Positions 1 to 8,974 of a stretch of 64,000 nucleotides of DNA are shown piece by piece (position 1 is the first letter of the stretch; the number at the start of each line of letters is the position of its first letter). Both the position numbers and the translations under genes were made by a program. Location of the stretch: positions 4,305,001 through 4,369,000 of the forward strand of contig NZ_CP069396.1 in assembly GCF_016887565.1 (NCBI RefSeq), in the 5' to 3' direction. Source of the stretch: Archangium violaceum (lineage in GTDB: Bacteria > Myxococcota > Myxococcia > Myxococcales > Myxococcaceae). The notes below the pieces were generated by a model. The model did no database searches. It was not told where the DNA came from and saw nothing but the letters and a program-made list of their open reading frames with translations.

Positions 1-2
1 CC

Positions 3-500
3 GTGGACCAGACCGGGTTGCAGCTCATGAGGCTGGGCGCGGCCAGCGCGGAGACGTACCGCACGCTCGCCTGGGCGGAGCTGCTGCGGGGCCGCGCCTC
101 GTCCGAGGCGGTGGACGAGGCGCAGCGGGCCGTGTCGCTGACCGAGCGCGAGGACCCCGAGTCGCTCGCCGTGCTCGCCGCGCTCCTGGTGGGGACGGGA
201 CGGTTGGAGGAGGCACGCAGGCTGGTGGACGAGGCGCTCGCCCAGGGTGGCTCGAACACGGTGGATGGGGGCGTCCTCTACGTCCGGGGCCGGCTCGCCG
301 AGGCCTATGGGATGACCGATGCCGCGCGAGCCCTCTACCGCGCCGTCTCCGCTCCCGAGGAGGCCGATGCCCGCTCGTTCCAGAAGCTCGCCCAGGCACG
401 GCTCTCGCGCGTCAAGGACGGCGGGGCGCCAGCCCGCCCGGCGAAGAAGACCCCGGCGAAGAAGACCGAGGCACGCAAGCCCAGCCGCCGTTCCCGGTAA
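3..500 (+). CDS. TPR-type protein, C-terminal part (5' end outside window)
   Basis: The reading frame is open to the left window edge, so this is the 3' part of a longer gene; the GTG at its first codon is unlikely to be the true start. The visible 165 residues are helical, Ala/Leu/Glu-rich and follow the spacing of tetratricopeptide repeats (for example AYRTLAWAELLRG, LAVLAALLVGTGRLEEARRL, and GMTDAARALYRAV). TPR arrays are protein-interaction scaffolds, so no specific function can be named. The last 30 residues form a basic Ala/Lys/Pro tail (KKTPAKKTEARKPSRRSR), similar in style to the tail of the YjbR protein at 26.5-27.1 kb. The gene ends at a GC-rich hairpin and converges with the MopE lipoprotein gene. 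Confidence 0.7.
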   Translation: MDQTGLQLMRLGAASAETYRTLAWAELLRGRASSEAVDEAQRAVSLTEREDPESLAVLAALLVGTGRLEEARRLVDEALAQGGSNTVDGGVLYVRGRLAEAYGMTDAARALYRAVSAPEEADARSFQKLAQARLSRVKDGGAPARPAKKTPAKKTEARKPSRRSR

Positions 501-513
501 CGGAATGAGTCGA

Positions 514-545
514 GGGGCCGGCCCGGGAGCTGCCGGACCGGCCCC
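514..545. terminator. GC-rich hairpin between convergent genes
   Basis: GGGGCCGG and CCGGCCCC form the outer stem, with CCGG/CCGG continuing inward around a short loop. It lies between the stop codons of two convergent genes and could end transcription from both sides. There is no clear U-tract, so intrinsic termination is only probable. Confidence 0.45.
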
Positions 546-565
546 TTCAACTCCTCGCCGAGGCT

Positions 566-3500
566 CTACCGCGCGGAGGACACGGTCGAGCTGGGGCTGG
601 TGCCGCTGATGCAGCCACCCGCCACGGTGTCATTGCTGTCGTTGCCGTTGCTGACGTAGGCGGCCCCGCACCCCGGCCGGCCACAAGAGTCGGCGTAGAC
701 GTTCGGGTTGCCGCAACCGTCGCCATCCCTGTCCTCGTACCAGCGCGTCACCACCCAGGCACCGGAGTGCGAGTCGTTGCAGTCATCGGGTGCGGCGGCC
801 AGGTACTTGCCCTTGACGAGGACCTTGCCACTCGCGTCCTTGAGGTCGCTGGGGTCCGTGCACCAGCGGAGCTGGAATCCGGTACCGGCGTGGCCATCCC
901 GGTCCGCGTCTCCGTACCAGAGGCGCGCGCCACGAGGATCGTCCTCGATGGGCACGTCCACGTCGTTCTCATCACCGTCGCAGTCGTTGTCCACCTGGAC
1001 GCCCGTCAGCTCACACAGCTCAATGGCCTCGGGGTGCACGTCCGGCTTGACGTCATCGCAGTCCCGATCCTTGTTGGAGTAGCCGGTGATGGCAGTGCAG
1101 CTCCGCACGGTGACGGACGTCTGACCGAACCCGTCACCGTCCGCGTCGCGGTACCAGGTGGGTGCATCCACGGCGTCGTCCACTCCACCCGAGCAGTTGT
1201 TGTCCACCTGCGTCTGGGTCGTGGGCTCGCAGACCTCGGATCGGCCCGGGCTGACGCTGGAACGGCTGTCGTCGCAGTCCATGTTGTTGGCGACGTACTC
1301 GCCCTCGGGCTTGCGGCACGACACCACGGAAGAGCTGACCTGGGCGCCGTAGCCGTCGTTGTCGGTGTCCGGGTACCAGGTCGTCGTGGGCAGGCCCTCG
1401 TCGATCTGCGCGTCGCAGTCGTTGTCCTTGCCATCGCACACCTCGGTGGCACCGGGCTTCGTGGCGGACGTGCCATCATCGCAGTCCGTCTTGCTGGTGA
1501 CGTAACCGGCGGGCGCGGTGCAGGCCTGGATCTTCAGGTTGGGATCCGTCGTCCCCACCCCGTCCCTGTCGGCGTCCACGTAGAAGGTGAGCAGCACGCC
1601 CTCGTCGATCTGCGCGTCGCAGTCGTTGTCCTTGTTGTCGCACACCTCGGTGGCACCCGGCCGGATGGCGTTGCTGCTGTCGTTGCAGTCCGTGTTGTTG
1701 GCGACGTAGCCCGAGGCAGCGGTACAGCTCTGGCTGAAGAGGGCCGGGTTGCCGTACCCATCCCCGTCCGCGTCCCGGTAGAACGTGCCCTTCACGCCCT
1801 CGTCGGTGTCGAAGTTGCAGTTGTTGTCCAGCCCGTCGCACACCTCCGCCTTGCCAGGGTAGATCTGCGCCCCCTTGCCCGGTGCCGGAGTGTCGTTGCA
1901 GTCATCGCTGATGGCGGAGTAGCCCGTGGGCTGGGTGCAGGCCAGGGCGGTCTGGGTGGGCACTCCATGGCCATCCCCGTCGGCATCCCGGTAGAAGGTG
2001 GTCTGCACGCCCTCGTCCACCGTGCCATTGCAGTTGTTGTCCTTCAGGTCGCAGACCTCGGTCCTGGCCGGGTTGGTGATCGCATCGGCGTCATCGCAGT
2101 CCGTGTTGTTCCCCACGTGACCGGCGGGGGCGACGCAGGCGCGCTGGACGCTCGCGTTGCGACCGTAGCCATCCCCATCTCCGTCCGGATACCAGTCGAG
2201 CCAGAGCGACTCGTCCTCATCCACCACACCGTTGCAGTCGTTGTCCTTGCCGTCGCACACCTCGCTCGCGAACTGGTGGACGGACGGGTCGTTGTCCGTG
2301 GAGTAGTTCGCCGGGCCCTCCGCCGGGGGCTCGCACTCGAGGCCCGTGACGCTCGTTTCCTGGATCCACCCGGGACCGACGGGCGGCGCACAGCTCTGCT
2401 GGCCGGAGCTGAAGTAGATGTGGCTGTCGCCATCCGCGTCCAGGTACCAGGTCCTGGGATCCACCGGGTTGGCGCCCGGGTCATCGTCGGCCAGACCGTC
2501 GCAGTTGTTGTCCTGGCCGTCGCAGACCTCGGCCGCGCTCGGGTTGATGGCGATGTCCGAGTCCTTGCAGTCTCCGGGATTCAGCGCCCAACCACTGTTC
2601 GCGGCGGGCTCGCCACAACGCCGCTCGGCGCTGGCGGTCACTCCATAGCCATCCCTGTCCGTGTCCGGGTACCAGGTGCGAGCACCATGGCCGAGCACCA
2701 GGTACACCGCGCCAGCATTCGAGGAATAGCCAGGGGCTCCGATGGCGAAGTCCGCCGAGCCGTCGCCATCCACGTCTCCCAGACCCACGAGCGCGCTGCC
2801 CGTCTGGCTGGCGGCCGCGGCTCCAGCGTAGCGCGGGACGAGCGAGAGGGAGGCGTTGGTGGCGGAGAAGCGGGTCGACCCGCCGTACACTACGTACACG
2901 GCGCCGACGTTGGACGAATATCCGGGGGCGCCGATGACGAAGTCGCGGAACCCATCCCCGTTGATGTCACCGGGTCCCAGGAGCGCCGTGCCCGCCAGGT
3001 CGCTCGCGGCGCCCGTCCAGCGGGGCTGCGTGCCGAGCGCCACCGTTCCCGTGGCGCCTCCGTAGACCAGATAGACCTTTCCCGTGGCGGTGGAGGTGCC
3101 CGGCGCGCCGATGAGGATGTCCTCCTTGCCATCGTTGTCCAGGTCTCCCGCGCTGGCCACCGCGCTACCCGCGAGCTCGTTCGTGGCGGAGCCCGTGAGG
3201 ACGATGTCCGCATCGGTGAGGCTCTTGGTTCCCGACAGCGGCCCGAAGAAGACGAAGACGGCGCCCGCGTCCGTGACGCTGGCGCTCACGTCATAGCGCG
3301 GTGCGCCCACCAGCAGGTCCCCCTTGCCATCGCCGTTCACGTCCGCCACGGCGATGGAGAAGCCCGCCTGGACGTTGGTCTGCGAGGTGCCGGTGGTGCC
3401 CACGATCTTGACGGGGGCGCTGCTGAGCGTGCCCGCCGCGGAAGGCGACACGGGTCCGGTGAACGCATAGACGGCACCGGTGTCCGTTGGGCTGGCGGTC

Positions 3501-4168
3501 TCGTTGAGGTAGGCGCTCACGATGAGATCCGCGCCACTGTCACCCGCGATGTCGCCCACGGCCACGGCCGCGCCCGCGAGATCTCCAGCGGCCACGCCCC
3601 GGAAGCGGGGGCTGGTGGTGCCCAGCACCTTGTCTCCGCCACCGAGCGACGAGCCATCCACCGGATAGGCCACGCCCTGGTTGGTGGTGCTGGCCGAGCT
3701 GGCGTAGTTCGGGGCGCCCAGGATCAGGTCGATGCCAGAGGAGCCGAGGAAATCACCCGCCGCCACGGCCTGGCCCTGGCGGTTGCCCGCGGCCTCGCCC
3801 TCGATGCGTGTGGCGTAGCCGCGGATGTCCACGGGGTTCGACAGGTTGAGCACGTACGTGTAGCCCTTGAGCGTCGTGCCCGTGCCGGGTGCTCCGATGA
3901 GGAGGTCGGTGATGCCATCACCGTTCACATCCCCCGCGCCCAGTGCCGCGCCCGCGCGCGTGCTGGCGAGACCCGTGAAACGGCGCTCCGCCTGGGCGGG
4001 CAGCGCCGTCGCCGAGCCCGCGGTCAGCTTGCACAACGGATCGCCCGGTAGGGCCTGTTCCTGCTTCTCGAACGTGGAGGAACTCTCCTCCTTTCGCGAG
4101 TCCTGCCCCTCGCATGCGGCGAGCGCCAGGCCCGATACGAGGACCATCAATCGAGTCTTCAAAAGCAC
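566..4168 (-). CDS. FG-GAP / MopE-type metal-binding lipoprotein
   Basis: A 1200-residue exported protein. The N-terminus is a lipoprotein signal with lipobox LAAC and Cys19 as the lipidation site. Residues about 60-500 hold FG-GAP (integrin beta-propeller) repeats with calcium-loop sequences such as GDVNGDGITDLLIGAPG. From about residue 505 to the end run repeated units of 60-70 residues built on WYxDxDGDGYG, then CxxPxGY, DCxD and EVCDGxDNDCDxxxDEG. These are the putative metal-binding repeats of MopE-like proteins. The family is common in multicopy form on myxobacterial surfaces; in Methylococcus MopE binds copper. A surface-anchored adhesin or metal-binding role is therefore plausible but not shown. 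The start is the ATG that opens the signal peptide. A long open frame on the opposite strand is a codon-bias artefact. Confidence 0.85.
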   Translation of the reverse strand: MLLKTRLMVLVSGLALAACEGQDSRKEESSSTFEKQEQALPGDPLCKLTAGSATALPAQAERRFTGLASTRAGAALGAGDVNGDGITDLLIGAPGTGTTLKGYTYVLNLSNPVDIRGYATRIEGEAAGNRQGQAVAAGDFLGSSGIDLILGAPNYASSASTTNQGVAYPVDGSSLGGGDKVLGTTSPRFRGVAAGDLAGAAVAVGDIAGDSGADLIVSAYLNETASPTDTGAVYAFTGPVSPSAAGTLSSAPVKIVGTTGTSQTNVQAGFSIAVADVNGDGKGDLLVGAPRYDVSASVTDAGAVFVFFGPLSGTKSLTDADIVLTGSATNELAGSAVASAGDLDNDGKEDILIGAPGTSTATGKVYLVYGGATGTVALGTQPRWTGAASDLAGTALLGPGDINGDGFRDFVIGAPGYSSNVGAVYVVYGGSTRFSATNASLSLVPRYAGAAAASQTGSALVGLGDVDGDGSADFAIGAPGYSSNAGAVYLVLGHGARTWYPDTDRDGYGVTASAERRCGEPAANSGWALNPGDCKDSDIAINPSAAEVCDGQDNNCDGLADDDPGANPVDPRTWYLDADGDSHIYFSSGQQSCAPPVGPGWIQETSVTGLECEPPAEGPANYSTDNDPSVHQFASEVCDGKDNDCNGVVDEDESLWLDWYPDGDGDGYGRNASVQRACVAPAGHVGNNTDCDDADAITNPARTEVCDLKDNNCNGTVDEGVQTTFYRDADGDGHGVPTQTALACTQPTGYSAISDDCNDTPAPGKGAQIYPGKAEVCDGLDNNCNFDTDEGVKGTFYRDADGDGYGNPALFSQSCTAASGYVANNTDCNDSSNAIRPGATEVCDNKDNDCDAQIDEGVLLTFYVDADRDGVGTTDPNLKIQACTAPAGYVTSKTDCDDGTSATKPGATEVCDGKDNDCDAQIDEGLPTTTWYPDTDNDGYGAQVSSSVVSCRKPEGEYVANNMDCDDSRSSVSPGRSEVCEPTTQTQVDNNCSGGVDDAVDAPTWYRDADGDGFGQTSVTVRSCTAITGYSNKDRDCDDVKPDVHPEAIELCELTGVQVDNDCDGDENDVDVPIEDDPRGARLWYGDADRDGHAGTGFQLRWCTDPSDLKDASGKVLVKGKYLAAAPDDCNDSHSGAWVVTRWYEDRDGDGCGNPNVYADSCGRPGCGAAYVSNGNDSNDTVAGGCISGTSPSSTVSSAR

Positions 4169-4409
4169 ACTCCTGTGTCAGGTCATGCCTTCCGTGAACT
4201 GGAAGACACTCCGAGTATCAGAGCGTGTTGGACATGGGGGCCTGTATTTTCCCAAGCGCTGAGAGCTTTCCCTGCCTCGCTGGATTTGCGGACTTCATGA
4301 CGCACCCGCTGTCGGCTATCTCCCCAGCGGCTCGGATCGGGGGGCAGGGCGGCTTGCCGCAGTGCGGCATCCAGCTCAGCTTGCGAGGACTCTTGGGGGG
4401 AGGTCCTCG

Positions 4410-5099
4410 ATGCAGCCGTACCGTCGTTTTCATTCCCAGTACCGTGAGCGGTTGGCACTCGCGGATGGGTCGTGGGCGGAGCTGCGGATGGTGCGGCCCG
4501 AGGACGCGGCGCTGCTGCGCGACGGCTTCGAGCGGCTCTCCCCGCGCTCGCGCTTCCAGCGCTTCATGTCGGCCAAGCCCCGGCTGTCGCAGGACGAGCT
4601 GCGCTACCTCACGAGCGTGGATGGGGAGCGGCACGTGGCCCTCGGGGCGGTGACGTGGAGTCCCGTCGGCCGCGAGGTGGGGATGGGCGTGGCCCGGTTC
4701 TTCCGGCTGGCGGAGGCCCCCGAGACCGCCGAGGTGGCCATCACCGTGGTGGATGATGCCCAGGGCAAGGGGCTCGGCCGCGTCCTGCTGGAGCGGCTGG
4801 TGGAGGCCGCGCGCGAGCGGGGGGTGGAGTGCTTCGAGTTCCGGGTGCTGGCGGGCAACCTGGCCATGTACCGGCTCGTCCAGGCGCTCGCGCCGTGTGA
4901 GCCCGAGCAGGACGATGACGCGCTCTGCTTCCGCGTGCCGCTGGCCGCTCCGGCGCGCGGGGGGAACGAGCTGCTGCGCACGTTGCTGGCACTCGCGGCC
5001 CAGGGGGCGCTCACGCTCATCGGGCCCACGTGCCGCAGGAGAATGCACCTCCACGCGCCGCCCCCCGTGGGCTACGGGGAGTCGGCCCGCTCCCCCTGA
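4410..5099 (+). CDS. GNAT-family N-acetyltransferase
   Basis: A 229-residue protein with one GNAT fold. N-terminal residues contain the usual opening (LRMVRPEDAALLRDGFERLS), and the acetyl-CoA pyrophosphate loop is visible as VVDDAQGKGLGRVLLERLVE, matching the Q/RxxGxG/A signature (QGKGLG). The substrate cannot be inferred. I chose ATG 4410 over the upstream in-frame ATG because GGAGG sits seven bases before it and the family homology begins there. The C-terminal 50 residues are Pro/Arg-rich and outside the domain. It is followed at 60 nt by a TPR membrane protein on the same strand, so the two may be co-transcribed. Confidence 0.8.
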   Translation: MQPYRRFHSQYRERLALADGSWAELRMVRPEDAALLRDGFERLSPRSRFQRFMSAKPRLSQDELRYLTSVDGERHVALGAVTWSPVGREVGMGVARFFRLAEAPETAEVAITVVDDAQGKGLGRVLLERLVEAARERGVECFEFRVLAGNLAMYRLVQALAPCEPEQDDDALCFRVPLAAPARGGNELLRTLLALAAQGALTLIGPTCRRRMHLHAPPPVGYGESARSP

Positions 5100-5158
5100 G
5101 GGCGAGCAGGCACCGTGTTCTCCTCACATACGCGTTACGCTGGGGTGAAGGTCTCCGC

Positions 5159-6166
5159 ATGCCCTGGCTCACCCTCGTCCTCTCCCTCATGGTGCTCGTG
5201 CTGCTCCGGCAGCCGATCATCTCCGGGCTGTTCTCCCTGGCTGAGACGTGCAGCTTCGACTGGGGGGCCTACCGCGGCACGCTCCGGCTCATTCGGACCA
5301 TCCGGCTGCTGGGGGCCAATGTGCCGATGCGACGGATGCTGCACCAGCTCTCGGTGCATGCCCACGAGGCGCTCGGAGACACCGCGCGGGCCGTCGAGGG
5401 CGCGCGGCTCCTCGCGAAGGAAGCCAGGGCGGTAGAGGATTGGGGGCTCGCCAACACCGCCATCAACACCTTCATCAACGCGGGCCTGTACCAGGAGGCC
5501 CTGGAGGTCGAGCGCGGTTGGGAGCCCCAGGAGGAGCCCGACGAGGAGTGGGGCCTGGTGCAGCTCAACCTGGCCGAGGCGCACTACAACCTGGGGGACT
5601 GGACGGCTGCTGGCGAGCGGCTCCGGGCCGTGGAGGAGGTGGCGGGCGGAGAGTCACTCCTGCGTCATGCGCTTCTGCTGCAACACGCATGGATTCAAGC
5701 GCATACCGGACGTGGCGAGGACGCGCTCGCCACCCTGGAGTCATTGAACCTCCAATGCCTGCCCCGCGTGTACTGGAGCGAGGCGGCCTTCACCCGTGCC
5801 TCGGTGCTGCTGGCACTGCGGCGGTTCGATGAGGCCGAAGCGCGGGCGCGGGAAGGGCTGTCACTCGCGCGCCGGGCCTCGAGCACCCGGAACGGGCTGT
5901 TCCTGCTCGGGCGGATCTCCCTGGAGGCGGGGCGCCTGGAGGAAGCCTCGCGTCACTTCGAGGCCGGTGTCGCCCATCCGTACCAGGGGCAGGGCGGTGG
6001 CGCGCTGCTGGAGTGGGGGGACTGCCTGGAGCGGCTCGGTCAGGCGGACCGGGCCCGAGCTGCGTGGCGGCTCGTGCTCGAGCGAGATCCCCAGAGCGCC
6101 GCGGCCCGGGAGGTGGCCTCGCGGCCTGGTATCGCGAGCGCCGAGGGCGAAATCGCCACGAGTTGA
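5159..6166 (+). CDS. Membrane-anchored TPR protein
   Basis: A 335-residue protein. It begins with a hydrophobic anchor (MPWLTLVLSLMVLVLL), then has helical repeats through to the C-terminus: AHEALGDTARAVEGARLLA, LAEAHYNLGDWTAAGERLRA, LALRRFDEAEARAREGLSLA, GRISLEAGRLEEASRHFEAG. These are TPR units. The most likely role is assembly or scaffolding at the inner membrane, facing either side; no partner is visible. ATG 5159 is preferred over the longer frame because it opens the membrane segment and follows GGGTGAAGG. The stop codon abuts a decayed M4-peptidase fragment on the other strand. Confidence 0.7.
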   Translation: MPWLTLVLSLMVLVLLRQPIISGLFSLAETCSFDWGAYRGTLRLIRTIRLLGANVPMRRMLHQLSVHAHEALGDTARAVEGARLLAKEARAVEDWGLANTAINTFINAGLYQEALEVERGWEPQEEPDEEWGLVQLNLAEAHYNLGDWTAAGERLRAVEEVAGGESLLRHALLLQHAWIQAHTGRGEDALATLESLNLQCLPRVYWSEAAFTRASVLLALRRFDEAEARAREGLSLARRASSTRNGLFLLGRISLEAGRLEEASRHFEAGVAHPYQGQGGGALLEWGDCLERLGQADRARAAWRLVLERDPQSAAAREVASRPGIASAEGEIATS

Positions 6167-6295
6167 CGAGCCTGGTGGTGCGGCTTGTCACGCTGTGGGT
6201 CATCTCGTGGCCGGCCACGTCCAGCGCCGTGTCGCTGTGCACCACGAAGTCGCCGCCCAGCACGCGCATGCCCTGGTCCCTCAGGGTCCCGTGGT
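6165..6295 (-). pseudogene. Fragment of an M4 (thermolysin-type) metallopeptidase
   Basis: Read on the minus strand, this gap encodes GAYHGTLRDQG, then GGDFVVHSDTALDVAG and HEMTHSVTSRTTRLV. The LDVxGHEMTHxVT block is the zinc-binding helix signature of M4 peptidases. No start, signal or C-terminal half exists: the upstream end runs into the hmuY-like gene and the downstream end into the TPR gene on the opposite strand. It is therefore read as a decayed internal fragment. A complete M4 gene is present at 46.4-48.2 kb, but the fragment differs from it in sequence. Confidence 0.5.
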
Positions 6296-6883
6296 AGGCG
6301 CCTGGAGTGGTTGGTAGCGCAATGCCAGACGCGCCGGGGTGCCCGTGTCGTCGTAGTACGAGAGCATCTGGAGCTTGAAGTAGTGCCCGGCGCTGCTCTG
6401 GACCACGTACAGCAGCTCGTCGCGGGTGACGAGCCGGTGCTTGACGAGATCGTAGGTGTACCAGCCGCCGTGGACGCCGTTGAACACCGGCTCGGAGGCG
6501 TCCTGCTGGTAGCCCTCGGCGGGGGCCGTGGTGAGCGCGTCCCAGCCCTGGCCCTCGAGCACCGCCACCCGCACCTTGCCGGTCGGGTTGCCACCCCCGC
6601 CGTTCATCGTGACGGTGTATCGCTGGAAGGCCAGGTCCCAGCCGTTGGTCTCGAGCGCCTCGTCGGTCTTCATCTCCCGGCCCTCGTCGATGTCGAAGTA
6701 GACCAGGGCCGACTTGTTGGTCGCGTCGATGAGGGCGTGGTTGCCCCCGTCCTCCCGCGGTGTCACCGTCACGAGCTGCCCGGAGGTGGCCTGGCCGTCG
6801 AACGGGTAGTCCTCGCGCAGGTCCGGGGCACAGCCCGCCATCCCGAGCCCCAGCAGCAGCAGCGTCCTTCGCATCGTCCGCAT
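6281..6883 (-). CDS. HmuY-family lipoprotein (putative heme-binding)
   Basis: A 200-residue secreted lipoprotein. The signal peptide ends in the lipobox MAGC (Cys18). The body shows HmuY-family features: KSALVYFDIDEG, then WDLAFQRYTVTMNGGGG (the WDxAFxRxxxxxNGG block), and a terminal beta region YYDDTGTPARLALRYQ. In Porphyromonas, HmuY is a surface lipoprotein that captures heme for its TonB receptor HmuR. Here the gene starts 2 nt after the stop of a TonB-dependent receptor on the same strand, so the pair is translationally linked and probably works together. Heme as ligand is an inference from the family. The longer in-frame extension upstream lies inside the receptor gene and was rejected. 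Confidence 0.8.
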   Translation of the reverse strand: MRTMRRTLLLLGLGMAGCAPDLREDYPFDGQATSGQLVTVTPREDGGNHALIDATNKSALVYFDIDEGREMKTDEALETNGWDLAFQRYTVTMNGGGGNPTGKVRVAVLEGQGWDALTTAPAEGYQQDASEPVFNGVHGGWYTYDLVKHRLVTRDELLYVVQSSAGHYFKLQMLSYYDDTGTPARLALRYQPLQAPTTGP

Positions 6884-6885
6884 TT

Positions 6886-8916
6886 TCAGTACTCCCACTG
6901 GACTCCGCCCAGCACGCCGCGCGGAGGCCTCGGGTTGAACTGCTGGTCGCCCGCGTTGAGCAGGTTGTAGCCGTTGACGAAGACCTCGAACCCGCCCTTC
7001 AGCGCGTAGGAGACCTGGGCCTCCAGGTCGAAGTACGAGGGCGCCCACACGCTGCTGTCGTCGCCGTAACCGATGACGTTGGCCATGCCGCCCTCCGTGC
7101 CCAGGTAGTACGGCCGGCCGCTCACCCACGAGCCGCGCACGGTGGCCTCCAGGTTCAACGGGCGGTAGCGGGTGGAGAGCTGCGCGTTGACGCGGTGCCG
7201 GGCCCGGCCCTCCAACGGACGGTCTCGCGTGAGATCCTTCGCGTCGAGCAGCATGTATCCCAGGTCGAGGTACGTCGAGCGCACGGGCAGGCGGATGCGG
7301 CCGTTGAGCTCGACGCCCTGCGTGTACGCCCTGGCCACGTTCTCGTAGCTGAAGGTCACCGGGTTGTCCGGGTTGGGCGTGCCTCCAGCGGTGATGTTGA
7401 TGAGGTTGGTGAGCCGGGTGTGGAAGCCGCTCGCGGAGAAGAGCCAGCCGTCGAGGGGCGGGCGCCAGTCCACGCCGACGTTCACCGCCGCCGAGCGCTC
7501 GGGCGACAGCTCGCGGTTGCCCGCGACGATGTAGCCCACCCCCTGGTTGGAGAAGCGCAGGTACAGCTCCTGGAAGGACGGCGGGCGGAACCCGAGTCCC
7601 ACCGAGGCACGCACCGTCAGGGCCGGGCTCGGGTCCAGCTTGAGCGCCAGCCGGGGCGAGGGGGCTCCGCCGAACTGCGAGTCCAGGTCGAAGCGGAAGC
7701 CCGGTGCCACCTTCAGCCTGGGCCCCGCGGCGTCCGAGGACAGCGCCACGTCCCACTCGTCCTGCACGAAGGCTCCACCCCGGAGGCGGGCCACCGGGCT
7801 CTCCTCGAGCCGCGCCGAGGTGAGGCGCTCGCCGAGCAGCTCGACGCCCCCGGTCAGCGCGTGATTGCCGAGGCGGTGGTCCGCCTGGACGACGCCCTCG
7901 TAGAGCCGGGTGATGTTCTGCGAGTAGTCATCGAGCGCCCGCGAGCCGCGCTGGTCCTGGAGGAGCTGCTCGCGGAACAGGCCGAAGTGGCCCCGGACGA
8001 GCAGCGAGGTGTCCGAGGGAAGTTGCTTGCGGCCACCGAGCGAGACGTCGAACTGCTCCTGCCGCTGGCGGCGGTCGAGCACGGCGCCCGAGGGGTTGAG
8101 ATCGACGGCGTTCTCGTCGCGGCGGTTGTACTGGCCGCGCAGCCACAGGCGGGAATCGTCATCCGGCGACCAGGCGAGGGCCAGGTCACCGTCGAATCGG
8201 CGCAGCCCCGCGCCGCTCGTCGCCGCGTCGGTGGGTTGCCAGTCGTAGGGGTCGCGGGTGCGGTAGCCACCGCCCACGCGCACCTCGAAGGGGCCCTGCT
8301 TCGTGCCCGCGTGCGCGCGGACATCGCCCTCCAGCAGCATGCCGAACGAGCCCCGGGCGCTCGCCTCCAGGGGTCGCTGCACCCGCCGGGTGATGAGGTT
8401 CACCACGCCGCCAATGGCATCCGCCCCGTAGAGCGCCGCCGCCGGTCCCTTGACGATCTCCACGCGCTCCACATCGCGCAGGCTGAAGCGCCCCAGGTCC
8501 AACGTGGTTCCCACCCGCCCGCTCACGCGCTCGCCATCCACGAGGATGAGCACGTACTCGGGATCCATCCCCTGCAAGCGCAGGCCCGTGCCCCGGAAGG
8601 TGTGCACGAGCTCGACGCCCGGGTGCTGTTGCAGGAGCTGGCCCAGGTCCCTCGCTCCGGTGGCTTCGATCTGCCCGCGCGTGATGACCTCGGTGGCCAA
8701 GACCACGTCCTCGAGCTTTCGCTCCGTGCGCGAGGCCGTGACGACCGTCTGCTTGCGCCGATCCGTCTCCTCGGGCTCGGGAGGAGCTGGTGGGGCAGGG
8801 GGAAGGGGAGCTGGCTCGGAAATGCCCGGCGTCTCGGCGGGGGCCGGGTTGCCGGGCTGCTGCGGGTCGAGCGGCTGACCCGCCAGGAGGGCCGCCGTCA
8901 CCAGGGGGAGAATCAC
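6886..8916 (-). CDS. TonB-dependent outer-membrane receptor (paired with HmuY-like protein)
   Basis: A 676-residue receptor. It starts with a signal peptide (MILPLVTAALLAG) and a Pro-rich linker. The plug domain spans about residues 50-175, with VVTASRTERKLEDVVLATEV (TonB-box-like region and plug start), ILVDGERVSGR, and VEIVKGPAAALYGADAIGGV. The beta-barrel then runs to a terminal aromatic residue (GVQWEY), as expected for BAM-dependent outer-membrane proteins. The plug resembles the BtuB/HmuR group. The gene directly precedes the HmuY-like lipoprotein gene, which favours a heme or metalloporphyrin substrate; cobalamin or siderophore remain possible. No Fur-box could be called with confidence upstream. 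Confidence 0.88.
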   Translation of the reverse strand: MILPLVTAALLAGQPLDPQQPGNPAPAETPGISEPAPLPPAPPAPPEPEETDRRKQTVVTASRTERKLEDVVLATEVITRGQIEATGARDLGQLLQQHPGVELVHTFRGTGLRLQGMDPEYVLILVDGERVSGRVGTTLDLGRFSLRDVERVEIVKGPAAALYGADAIGGVVNLITRRVQRPLEASARGSFGMLLEGDVRAHAGTKQGPFEVRVGGGYRTRDPYDWQPTDAATSGAGLRRFDGDLALAWSPDDDSRLWLRGQYNRRDENAVDLNPSGAVLDRRQRQEQFDVSLGGRKQLPSDTSLLVRGHFGLFREQLLQDQRGSRALDDYSQNITRLYEGVVQADHRLGNHALTGGVELLGERLTSARLEESPVARLRGGAFVQDEWDVALSSDAAGPRLKVAPGFRFDLDSQFGGAPSPRLALKLDPSPALTVRASVGLGFRPPSFQELYLRFSNQGVGYIVAGNRELSPERSAAVNVGVDWRPPLDGWLFSASGFHTRLTNLINITAGGTPNPDNPVTFSYENVARAYTQGVELNGRIRLPVRSTYLDLGYMLLDAKDLTRDRPLEGRARHRVNAQLSTRYRPLNLEATVRGSWVSGRPYYLGTEGGMANVIGYGDDSSVWAPSYFDLEAQVSYALKGGFEVFVNGYNLLNAGDQQFNPRPPRGVLGGVQWEY

Positions 8917-8974
8917 GAGGTGACTCTCCGCCGGATAACCTCAGGTCGTCAATGTGTCGGCCAGGGGCACCACC

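Noticed and set aside
767-4051. 1094-codon open frame on the plus strand opposite the MopE lipoprotein
   Set aside because: It is antisense to a clear protein with signal peptide and repeats; the Val/Arg/Gly-rich translation has no domain and reflects GC-biased third positions.
6884-7756. Long N-terminal extension of the HmuY-like frame
   Set aside because: It overlaps the TonB receptor out of frame; the signal peptide starts at 6883.
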